Positions 18,520 to 29,285 of a stretch of 64,000 nt of DNA are shown here, one piece after another. Positions within the stretch are counted from its first letter, which is position 1; every line of letters begins with the position of its first letter. This stretch comes from Whitmania pigra (taxonomy: Eukaryota; Annelida; Clitellata; Hirudinida; Haemopidae). Made by a program: the position numbers and the translations under genes. The DNA is taken from positions 1,638,501 to 1,702,500 of the forward strand of contig JAJTWR010000365.1 of assembly GCA_021613335.1 (NCBI GenBank), written 5' to 3'. The notes below the pieces were generated by a model. It was not told the DNA's origin, ran no database searches, and saw only the letters and a program-made list of their open reading frames with translations.

Positions 18520-19569
18520 AAGTGCAAGATGGTTTAATCTGAAAACTTTTACTGAATTAACTTGTTCATGTTTTAGGGTTTTTTTTTGTAGTGGTCAAAT
18601 TCACAATGAATCGCCAGAATTATTTATTTTAGTTCAGAGGTTGATCCTCAAGAGATTGTCGGAATTACATTATCTAATTTGTAACTGTAATTTATTCTTG
18701 CTGTATTCGTTAAAAAAATTCCGAGAATGCTAAGTTTTCAATAGGCGGTCTCCAGTTCCTTATTAATTATTATTAATTAATGAGATTCACCATTATTAAC
18801 ACATTATTCATCAAAAACCATTGCTAAAAGTCTCGGCTTAAAAAACAAAGCATTTGTTTTTAAGAGTCTCATTTGCATTAAGTTGAAATTGATTTGAAAA
18901 TTATTTCATACACTCAACATTTACAACAAAACATAAATTCAATGTTTTATTTTTTCATGTCTTTTCTTTAATAAATTAAGTGAGGGTTGTCTGATTTAAA
19001 TGATCTTAGAGTTATTATATTATACATCGTTAGATTATGATGCTACATATCACATTGCATCTCTGGTAGCATGCATGACGATGGAAAACAACGAAACGGC
19101 AAAAATGATGAAAATGATTTAAATGATTAAATGGAGTTTTTAAATATTGTCATGAATATTGAAAGTGCTTTTTGTGAATCATTTTCGGTCCTTTCTTCCA
19201 TGTTTTTCTCAAAGTACTATGTTTGAAAAACCTCGAGATCTTTTATGTTTCTTGTAATACCTTAATGGATATCCACATAAGAAGTCTTCTTCTTACAACA
19301 GGTGCTTTCCAAAAATCCCAGGATTTAAAAGACACCACTTAGATTTTTTTTAGGACTTTTAAAAACCTTCTACTCCATTTTTTAGGACCAACAATAATAA
19401 CAAAAATATCGGTATTTAGATTTTAATTATTCATTATTCAATTTAGAAGTGTAATACAAAATAGTAACACATGAAATATCATAATATCAATTTGTTTAAA
19501 CAAAAAATCAACTCTTTAAGTTTTTCTCAAAGATTCAATTTCTACAGCTTTTGCCTCGCTATCTTTCCT
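18520..19569. other. spacer, no gene recognised
   Basis: AT-rich. The motif TTTTTTAGGACTTTT near 19348 and similar runs at 20390-20510 look like remnants of one repeat on either side of the decayed transposase. Confidence 0.4.
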
Positions 19570-19985
19570 CAGGCTGTTTACCTGTACCAAGAGATCATTG
19601 TTCCTGGTTTTTGCACACTTGCGTCCATTAATATTCGAACTTCTCTGTCCAACATATCCCTGTCGTGTTTTAGGGTCTTCTGCACGATCATGATATCTTC
19701 ATCTGTTTTTCGTTTTGAGGTTACAGCTGCCTGTCTCTCTCCCTCATACAATGCTTCCAAATAAAAATTTAACATTTGCATTGATGCTTTAAAATGGCTC
19801 AGGATAGATTTATAAATCTTAAAATTGCCCAATGCGCACCTCCAACACTTTTGATATGGTCTCTAATCATCCTCGTTGCATTCAAGCTTATCTCTTTTTG
19901 ATTTTCACAAATCAAACTTTTATTTATACTGAAACCTCTTCCAAGAGATGCCTGACCATGACTCAAAGTTAGCAAAACGTTTACT
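19570..19985 (-). pseudogene. decayed transposase C-terminus
   Basis: The minus strand reads LSHGQASLGRGFSINKSL near 19930-19975, RMIRDHIKSVGG near 19845-19880 and, in a shifted frame, YLEALYEGERQAA followed by a basic SKRKTDEDI helix. From memory, the order SHGQAxVERGFSINKE, DHxxSVGG, then a Lys/Glu-rich YLEE helix recurs at the end of transposon-encoded proteins in invertebrates. Two or more frame changes make this a relic. Exact ends are unclear. Confidence 0.5.
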
Positions 19986-21579
19986 ATGTCCCTCCATATT
20001 AATGCATAATCATCACAACTGTGATGCTCTTTGAATTGTGCTCTTTGAAGGAAATATCAAATCTCTGCTCTCTTCTTTAAGAATTAAGAATTGTTTTATT
20101 AACATCCGTTGCGTAGCCAGATGATTAGGGGTTTGAATCCGCGCTGCCATCGCGAGAGGCTTAACCTTAACCATTAAGAACTGTCCTGCATATTTACATA
20201 TATTTATATTTATTATATTTATATATACTATATATAAAGTCACACTATTAAAACTTTAATGTATCAAACGGACGAGCGAACGAACGCTGTAGAAAACTTA
20301 AATGGTTGCGTTCCCGAGCAGCTAGAACAAAGAAACCGATCGCTGTTTCACAAAACTGTTACTAATAAAACCTCAGAACATTATTATTTTTTTAGGATCT
20401 TTACCATTTTTTATGACTTTATTGTAATTTTTAGGATTTTCCTCATTTTTTTTATGGACTTTTATAGTACTAAAAAACTGAATTTCCTAAATTTAGGACT
20501 TTTTAGGACCTGTACGAACCATGTCACATATATTATAACTTTCAATATTAGTTACAATTTCAAATATCATCATAAAATCCCAACAAACTTATTTTAATTC
20601 TTCTGAACTAAATTCTGATTTGAACAATTTATTACTTAAAATCAAGAAAATGAAACGTCTGACTCGACTAAAGTTTGTCACTGAGGCCACAAACGGTACG
20701 AAGCACCGAGTAATTTGAACGGCGAAGAATCACATTTTGACGACACTGCGCGTAAAAAACTCATGTTTGAATCTCAAAGAATCGGGTCAAATGTAAAAAT
20801 ATGCACCAAAATGTCACGTAGAATGTTCATTCTGTCACTGGCATTGGATGTAAAATGTAAAAAGACACTGGAAATGAGAATTTAAAGTTACTGGGGAATG
20901 TGATTAATTTATTGTTGTTTTAAGTTTTTAAATGTTCTACATGTTTGATCTTCGGAGTTGTAAAATAATGCTTAACAGGAATTACAAGGAAATGCGGAAT
21001 GAAGTCGTTGTAAGGACAATGACGTGTCATGTTCAAGTTCAAGGTTAATGAATATGAAGCATTCGAGAAATAATTAAAAATAACAGAAGTTCGTTGAACT
21101 TCAATAACAACATGTCTGTCAAGCAAGGTTGCAATGTAAGGATGTTTGATTTTTTTATGATTTACGAGGAAATAACAAGCATTTTGATTAGCAAGGAATG
21201 GATTAGTAATTCTAACAAATTTGGTAACAATCTGAAATTTAATAATATTCGTACGAAACAGGAAAATGTAATAATATTTAATAATTATTACAATAACCAA
21301 AATAATAATAAAAAGGGGAAAGTCATAATGGAATGGAATGTGGACTTGGGCAATTAAACTCTGCACCCAAAAATCATGCAAAAATCTCAAATAGCATGCA
21401 ACGAAACAAATCAATTATGAACGATTAAATTGAACGAATCACTGGCAGTCACCAATTGATGATGATGATGATGATTACATTCCACACTCAAGTGAGTAAC
21501 AAAGAATGCAACCACAACCAGGTGGATATGTTAATTAAGGAGCTAATCACATGTAAAGGTCACCAGGTGCTAATCACAA
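19986..21579. other. spacer with SINE-like piece, no gene
   Basis: Holds a tRNA-like fragment at 20100-20165, TTTAGGAC-rich repeat remnants and AT-rich DNA. The 164-codon minus-strand frame at 20920-21414 has no family motif and is taken as chance. Confidence 0.4.
20100..20165 (+). repeat. tRNA-derived SINE fragment
   Basis: GCGTAGCCAGATGATTAG resembles a weak A box, and GGGTTTGAATCC resembles a pol III B box. The anticodon arm cannot be folded, so this is not a tRNA gene. Confidence 0.4.
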
Positions 21580-24500
21580 TCAAAACCCCATCTTGGGTGG
21601 GAAGATTTGTGAGGATGGCATTTCCACGGAAAGTATTTGAGGGCACGTCACAAGGGCCCTGGACACGATGAGTTCCATGTACTCCCTCAGTCTCTTGCAC
21701 TCGTCGTTCAAAACTACAATCAACCATTTTCATCATTTACTTAATGGTTAATAGGTTTTAAAATCTTAATAATACTAATAAAAATAATAATATTAATAAT
21801 AATATTATTAATAGTAATATTAAGTGATATTTGATGAAAATATAAAAATAAACAACTATCTCACCCTTATTTTTGTCCGTTAAATCTTCAATTTCTCGGC
21901 CGCAGTCCATCAGTCTTTTCTCGAGAACTGAATGTTATTGTTTATAATTAATTAACTGACTAAAAATAAAATTAATTTCATTATTTCAATGAATAATCCA
22001 ATCAAATTGATTGCTCTCTCTGATGGCACCCTGACACGAGAACCGGCGGTGATCGCCAACGCCTTCAACAACTACTTCTCATCAGTCTTCACCATTGACG
22101 ACGGGAACAAACCTGGAACTTCCTTGAAAACTGTTACTGTAATGCCGGACATTCAGTTCACACCATATATAGTCTACTCGACGCTTCTTGGTCTCAAATC
22201 ATCGTTGTCAGCCGGGCCGGATGGTATTCCAAACATATTCTTGAAAAAATGTGCATCTGCACTAGCTGTTCCACTATCCCACCTTTTCGACGCATCCTAC
22301 AAAGATCATAAATTGCCCCAGGACTGGAAAGTCGCCCTGGTAACACCCATCCACAAGAAAGGTCCCACCACTTCTCCTGAAAACTACAGACCAATATCTA
22401 TTACATCAACATGTTGCAGAGCTATGGAAAGAATCATCAATAAATCCCTAATGCAATACCTTTTGAACCATAAGCTTATCGACTGTAGCCAACATGGCTT
22501 TATTCCGGCTCGTTCAACCACCACAAATATCCTCGAATGCACTCAAAGATGGACAGACGCCATACAAGACAAGCAAAATTTAGACATCATCTACTTGGAC
22601 TTCCGTAAGGCCTTTGACTCTGTCTCTCACACAAAACTAATGCTCAAAATATGCACATATGGTGTAAGTGACAATATGATAGGATGGCTTGAGGATTTTC
22701 TATACTTGAGGTCACAGAAAGTGAGCATCAATGGATGTATCTCAGAAGAGGTTGCTGTCACTAGCGGAGTTCCTCAGGGGAGTGTTCTCGGGCCAACCTT
22801 ATTTTTGCTATATATAAACGACCTACCCGAAATATTCAAAAGCTCCGACACCATTTGTAAGCTCTTTGCTGACGATGTAAAACTTTACAACACTTCTTCT
22901 CTCCAGTTGCAACGATCTCTTGACAAAATAGTAGAATGGAGTGAGAAATGGCAATTACAGCTTGCTCCCGACAAATGTCAGATACTCTCGCTGATTGGTT
23001 ACAACAAAAATTTCAACCCATGTGAATTTTGGATCAATAACCACAGACTGTCGAGAGTTGGCACGATCCGAGATCTGGGAGTGCTTATTGATTCCTCCCT
23101 CAAATTCGTCCATCACATTGACAACATCACCAGGAAAGCAGCCATAATATCCAAATTGATTCTTGCATCTTTTTCCTCTAGAGACCCAGATATCCTTAAA
23201 AAAGCATTTTGTACTTACGTTAGACCAATATTGGAATACAGCTCTCCCGTTTGGAATCCTCATAAAAAACTACTCATTGACAGAATAGAGAAAATTCAAA
23301 AAAGGTACACAAAGGCCATTCCCACACTTGCCCATTATCCATATCTACAAAGACTAAAGACACTTAAACTACCAACATTGGAAAAGCGTCGACTACTGGC
23401 CGATCTCACTCTCTGTTACAAGCTACAAAATGGCTTTATCCACAGTAACATTTCCACTACTCTTATTAGATCAACTTACACTAGGACCAGAGGCCATAAC
23501 CACAAACTCAGGACAAGAAAATCCCGATGTGAAATATCCAAACACTTTTTCTCTAACCGCATTGTCCGATCCTGGAACTCCCTGCCAGCTCATATCGTCA
23601 ATTCCTCAACAACAAACCGATTTAATTCTGAAATCTGTAAACTAAATCTTAATCCCTACCTCAGATTCCAAGAACTTTGAAAATTTATTACCTCCTATTA
23701 AACTTTTTCTCCTCGCTTTCGATTTCTTAAACTAGATCTGCCCGAGCGATGATGAACTTAGTTTTCGCGGTTAAGTTTATTTTTCGATCGTGTTAGAGGC
23801 TTCGGCCCTTCGTTCGTGTCTTTAAATAAATAAAAATAAATAAATAAATTGCTCAAATAATTTACAAAATCATGTCCTTGCAATAAAAATTATTTGCAAT
23901 TTAAAGCTCATTGCATCGTCAACTCCTGTCAAATGTCTTCAACGTGCTCAAGCAAGAAGCATCACATTTGTTGGCAAGATTGTCAACAAAGTGTTTGTAA
24001 CAGACGAACAATAATAATAACTAAGAACAACATTGATAATAACACTACTACTACTAATAATAATAATAATAATAACAATAATTATTATTAAATCAGAAAA
24101 TCAGATTGAAACCTGCCACCAGATCATCCTTCTTCATTGATTTTGTCTGAAACAATAAGAAGCACAATTATGAGGAGGGTGGCAGCGAGTTATTATAAAA
24201 ACTTAACAACAACAGCTACAAACTGTTTAGTCACACAATTTATAATAAAATGTATCAACAGCAACAATGAGTGTAACTATAAGTATAAATAAACAACAAC
24301 AGCAACAATGAGTGTTAATATAAAACAACAACAACAGCAAGAATGAGTGGTAATATAAATCAACAACAGCAACAATGAGTGGTAATATTATATAAAACAA
24401 CGACGACAAACTGTTACGTCGTTGCTGACCATCGGCAGAACTTCCAGAACCGGTGGTTTTGCAGCCATCGGAAAAGTTGACCTTGAACCAGGCTCCAGGG

Positions 24501-27500
24501 TCTGAGGAGGAGATGCTGCAATTTAAAATAATTATGGTTTTAACAATTTATATTTAAATGCTAATAAATCTACTTAAAAGTGGTCCTACTTTGATTATGT
24601 TTATTATTATTAATTAAGTTATTATTAATTAACTTAATAGTTATATATTAATAGTGGAATAGTGAAAGAAGTATCTGAAAAAAATATAGTTAAAGAATTA
24701 CATCTAAAAAATTTCCTACAAAACAAATAATTAATAATGACAATAAATAAAGCATTCGTGATAAGAGCACATAATCTATCAATGAAACTGTAGAAATATC
24801 ACACAACATCAACATTAATTATTAGTGCTTCTCTGGAAATTAAAAACTTTATAATTAATTGGCAGCTTATTATCTTTAAAAATTATAAATTATTTAACTC
24901 ATTTAACACTTAGTTATACAAACTCCTAGCAGGTAGCAGCTAGGATTTGAACTCCTAACGATGAGTAAAGTAAATGTTTTAATCACTTGTTATCTTTAAC
25001 AAAACAGCAACAAATAGAATTTCAAAATGTTACAATGACAACGACAGATAATGTTGACAACAACATAAAATAATGTTGACAACAACAGTAATGACCTGGA
25101 TCCCCAGCTGATGATGTGGATCCAAAATGCTGCCTCTTGATTGTTTCCAAGAATCCGATCTTAGGTCCAGAGTTCACCGTGGAGGCAGAGGTCGTGTGCT
25201 TTTCTCGGTTGGATGATCTTTCAGTCTCCTTCTTATCCGGGATGAGTTTCAGCTCCATCGAAGAAGAGCAAGTACCCGCCGAGGTGGTTTCCAAGACGAC
25301 ATTTCCAGACGTCGGACTCGAAGCCGGTCCAACGAAGCAGATCAACTTTGATGGCGATTCAAATTCCAGCTGATCCGTGCAGTCCATGCCACAAACCTAG
25401 ACGAAGTCAACATAAAAGAAATTATAATAAACTTCAGATTTAAATTTATTTGCTTCATAATTACCACAATCTTGAGGACATCAAGTCTCGAAATGGCCAA
25501 ATTGCTGCCTCTGATTGTGAGCTTAGTCCTGGCATTGTAAGGGACCTCCCTGGGAGTGATACTGTGAATCTCGGAACGAGTTTTGCCCTCGAAGGAATCT
25601 GACCTCCTGACCAGATTGGTTAAGTTGAAGAGGCCTCTGGCCATTGTTCCCCGCGGAGAATCATCGAGGACCTGCTCAAATGAATTTCGAAGAAGCGACT
25701 TTTAAAATCAGAAAATAAATTAACTTTCATGCAAGCAATTCTCAGAATAAACCATAGAACAATTGCATTTGTTCGTAAATGTGGAATTGCCAAGCACGGA
25801 GATATCCTTGAATTTTTTGGAGAGCACAAATATTAGAAGGTCACATTCACCTGGTCCGGGTCCTTTGTCTTTCTGAGACTTCCCCCGTCCACGGAAATCC
25901 CGCTGTCGTCCGCACCGTCGCATTTCTTCGCCTCTCCGTCACCGGAATGAACGAATGAGAATTGAACGAGCGACGTTCCTCTTCCGCCGGACTGAGTTTC
26001 GACGCAGATGTTTCCAGTGCAAGCTTTCCAGGCCTTCGTGGTGCAAATCAACTTCGACGAAGACACGTATTCCAAGCTGGCGAGGATGTTGGAGCCGCAG
26101 ACAAACAGCCCAATGACGTCCTCCCTCCTCCCCCCCAAGTTTCTTCCCCTCACCACCAACCTCGTGCCGCCCGAAACCGGTCCTTCGCTCGGGGAAATGC
26201 CGGTCACCTTTTTAACAGAAAAAAAAACAAATTTGTTGACAAAGTGTGGATTGTTAAGGAGACAGAAGTGCTGATTAATATCCAAAGTCAATTCACACAT
26301 CTTCAAACGCAGGTAGAAAATAAATTAATAATATTTTTAAGTGTTTTTAATTCTTTTCACTCTTGAATGTCGCATTGAAATGTGACGCATTACTGAAAGT
26401 CGGATAAAAATAATAATTCAATTGTTGACAAGTTTAGAATGTCTATTTAAAGGAATAAAAAAGGAAACAGCATGAATAATAACAACAGTCATTATTATTA
26501 TTAATCATAATAAAAATAAGAATGGCAAAAATAATCATATGCCATTTTAACAAAATCACAAACATTATGTCTAAATAACAACACCATCACAAGTTTTGCT
26601 ACTGTTGTTACTGACTTCATTTTTGCTACTGTAAAGTAGCAATAAATAATTATTAATTAAACAGCCATTGTAATTGTAATGCAATTTCAGGCCAGCATAA
26701 AACAACATTTCATGAAAAGTATTTAATTACTGATTTTTGCATAAAATTCCAATGCTAAATGAAGCCTTTACGAGTGATTTGAAGACATCATTTCAAAGCC
26801 GTGAACACTTACAGCTTCAAATAATGTGAGATGTTTTCAAATTTAAATTCTTGAAAAACTACTTTTGATGACCTATGAAGATGCTGATTTTGAATACCTT
26901 TTGAAGTATGATTTTGGAAGATGATGCAACAAATGGTGTTGTGTGATTCAATGGAAGGTTTGAATATCACCACTGTCACAGTTGTCAACAGAAACGTTGA
27001 GTTCATGTGAACAGGGGTCACAGGTCAGTATGTACGTCACTTCATATCAACTTAAGTGCATAACTTCAATTTTGTCATCGAAATGCAGGCCGACAAAATT
27101 GAAATTTTCATCATATTTCTTTGTCACAATAGCACTAGAATTGTCAAGATTAAATTTTAGTAAAGTTAAAAACAAGCTGTTTTGAAATTTGATAACTTAG
27201 GCTCTGATGCTCACTTTTAAAAACCATACAAATAAAAAATTATATAATAATATAATGAAACAAACAAAAATAAATATAATAAAACTAAATATAAATATAA
27301 TAAAACTAAATACAAATATAATTAAACAATTAAATAATATAAATATAACGAAGCAATTTTTCAACCTCGGGTTTGTGAGAGACATCTTTTGATTTCTCGG
27401 CAAAACTTTTAGGGGAGGAGTCATCATAAAGACTGACGAATGAGGAGCCTCCAAAAACACGAAGGTCGTTGCACGAACTGAATGCTTTCTTCTTGGAAGA

Positions 27501-29285
27501 CAAGTCCTTTCCGAGGTCGTAGGAAACCGCGCTAAATGGAATAAATTAAATAAACATTAATATAATTAAATGATAAGCATTAATATAATTAAATGATAAA
27601 CATTAACATAATGCTGTTTAATTAAATAATAAACATTAGTGTAAAGACATTTAATTAAATTAAATTATAAGTATTAGTATAATGTTGTTGCATTTTGAAA
27701 TCCTTCAACAATATCTGGAAGCTAGCTATATAGCTAGAATATAGCTTCAACAGCCCACAAGTTTAGCATTTTGAAGAACAACATGACATTGCTATGATTC
27801 TGACCACAAGCCGGAAGTTATTCCATTGCACTTCCTACCAAATGACTGAGGGTAGGTTTAACCGCACCACAAAGATCATCGTCGTCGTCATCGTCATCGT
27901 CATCATCATCATCATCGTCATCATCATCATCATGGTGGTTTGAAAATGGTCACGGTTTCTCAGACACATCTAAGAACATTCGTTCATGGTTTTCTTTGTA
28001 ATGACGTTTAATTAGCTTAGCTAATGTTTAGCTTAGGATGTTATGTGGATAAAATTATTATAATTAAAGCAATTACTCCCCAGCAAGGAAGCTGATGTGT
28101 GATGGATGAATCAATGGAGTCAAACAGCATCAATCCAGAGAATGTTAACAAAAATCACTTGCTTGTGAGTCAGACAAGAAGTGGCAGGTTGCAATGGACC
28201 ATTGATCAGTTCATGAGTCCTTAACTCAGTAATAAAATAACAAGCCACTAAATCTCAAGTACTTAAGAGCATTATTCCACCATCAATTTAAATTTCAACC
28301 GTAATGATTCAAAGGGTAATAGAATTAAATCTACAAAAAGCACCAAAATTAAAAATGTATACCACCTGGGTTAACCAGTACAGAACATGGAAAGCATCAC
28401 GTGAAAGCCATGGAATTCATCAGTTACTGCTAAGTAGCTTCATTAACTCGTCCAAGATTCAACAGGACTTAAAAACCACTTAAAATTGCAAAGTTTGAAC
28501 TCTTCAAACTGCATCTTCACAATTCGTTGTCACGCTTGAAAGTTAACTCCGAGAGACTCGTTCTCATAAAAAGTAAAAACGGTGGAAGTTACGTGTCCAG
28601 TTTGCAACTCAGCTTACAATGCCACGTGAACAGCACTCCTGATGATTACACTTGTGGCATGACAAAAGCATACTTATTATTGGCATCATTGTTTTGTAAT
28701 AATTGGAATGCAATCAGCCAACTAAGTTATTCAACATTTGGGAGCACAACGAGTTTTTATCACTTAGAAACAGGAAAATAAATATGCAAGCCAAACAGCT
28801 GGGTTGAATAAATAGCTTTGCATCTAATAATGTCATTAAATGAAGAAACAAATAAAATTATTTAACTCAAACCTAATTGAGCATAAATCCTGATATCAAA
28901 AGACGATCCATTTGCCAGCATACATTCTCTAGTTCCAATTACAATCATTCAAGATCAAAACAAAAGTACTCACCTCGAATCGTGCTTCTGCTTGTCACTC
29001 CCAAGAAGACCTCTGATTCTGGAGAAAGCACTTGACTTCTTGATGCTGTCCTCGCTGTTTGCATCTTCCTCTGTAACCGTCTTCCACTTAGTAACCCACG
29101 TTATTAGGTTCAGGTCACCTGTGACATTCTTCTTTTTTTTGTGAGGTTGGAGAGGATAAGTCTTGATGTGTTCTCTTGACAGGCTTAAGACGTCAGAAAT
29201 TGGGACCAACACTTGTCCGAGGACCTCGTCGTGCTGAGTCTCGACCACCTTGAGAGATAATACCGAGTTGATAGTAGGCACCTCG
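21580..29285 (-). CDS. Rab11-FIP-like adaptor with two SEC5-like TIG domains
   Basis: Exons 5' to 3' on the minus strand: 29285-28974, 27531-27366, 26207-25851, 25671-25465, 25396-25096, 24515-24430, 24146-24113, 21927-21865, 21713-21580. Every junction is GT-AG and phase-compatible, giving about 550 residues. Domains in order: second half of a C2 domain (SVLSLKVVE...EVLGQVLVPIS...GDLNLITWV); Ser/Lys linker; TIG1 (VTGISPSEG, VIGLFVCG, SGGRGTSLVQFSF, close to EXOC2); TIG2 (HSITPREVPYN, LTIRGSNL, SPSKLICFV); linker; C-terminal coil ending LREYMELIVSRALVTCPQIL, matching the Rab11-binding consensus YIDxLLxRVMxxxPxIL. Class I Rab11-FIPs couple Rab11 recycling endosomes to membranes via C2, and the SEC5 TIG binds Ral. 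Exocyst-linked recycling is inferred. The C2 start lies upstream and was not found. Confidence 0.75.
21989..23680 (+). CDS. reverse transcriptase ORF of the retrotransposon
   Basis: 563 codons without a stop. RT motifs in order: SAGPDGIPN (about residue 75), NYRPISITS, LDFRKAFDSVSH (about 203), SGVPQGSVLGP (about 258), the catalytic FADD box (about 292) with the first residue F instead of the more common Y, then DKCQIL and IRDLGVLID. The C-terminal part has the thumb-like RPILEYSSPVWNP block and ends ...SWNSLPAHIVNSST. These are standard for CR1/Jockey-like LINEs. No N-terminal APE endonuclease is present, so it cannot mobilise itself alone. The intact frame implies a fairly recent insertion. 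Confidence 0.92.
   Translation: MNNPIKLIALSDGTLTREPAVIANAFNNYFSSVFTIDDGNKPGTSLKTVTVMPDIQFTPYIVYSTLLGLKSSLSAGPDGIPNIFLKKCASALAVPLSHLFDASYKDHKLPQDWKVALVTPIHKKGPTTSPENYRPISITSTCCRAMERIINKSLMQYLLNHKLIDCSQHGFIPARSTTTNILECTQRWTDAIQDKQNLDIIYLDFRKAFDSVSHTKLMLKICTYGVSDNMIGWLEDFLYLRSQKVSINGCISEEVAVTSGVPQGSVLGPTLFLLYINDLPEIFKSSDTICKLFADDVKLYNTSSLQLQRSLDKIVEWSEKWQLQLAPDKCQILSLIGYNKNFNPCEFWINNHRLSRVGTIRDLGVLIDSSLKFVHHIDNITRKAAIISKLILASFSSRDPDILKKAFCTYVRPILEYSSPVWNPHKKLLIDRIEKIQKRYTKAIPTLAHYPYLQRLKTLKLPTLEKRRLLADLTLCYKLQNGFIHSNISTTLIRSTYTRTRGHNHKLRTRKSRCEISKHFFSNRIVRSWNSLPAHIVNSSTTNRFNSEICKLNLNPYLRFQEL
21989..23850 (+). mobile_element. 5'-truncated non-LTR retrotransposon, CR1/Jockey type
   Basis: Contains an intact reverse transcriptase ORF, a 3' UTR of about 140 bp and a tail of AAATA/AAAT repeats from 23821. 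The endonuclease half is missing, as is typical of incomplete target-primed insertion. It sits in antisense orientation in the intron between the exons at 24113 and 21927 of the Rab11-FIP-like gene. No clear target duplication was found and the 5' edge is approximate. Confidence 0.85.
24255..24402. repeat. imperfect 40-50 bp tandem repeat in an intron
   Basis: Four copies of a unit with CAACAACAGCAACAATGAGT followed by an AT-rich spacer. It lies in the intron between the Rab11-FIP-like exons at 24146 and 24430. Confidence 0.7.
27245..27350. repeat. AT-rich tandem repeat in an intron
   Basis: Repeats of about 22 bp of the type AATATAATAAAACTAAATA lie just downstream (on the minus strand) of the exon at 27531-27366, close to its donor. 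Confidence 0.6.

Noticed and set aside
20920..21414. 164-codon minus-strand open frame
   Set aside because: AT-rich, with hydrophobic stretches but no recognisable family. A neighbouring plus-strand frame is equally open.
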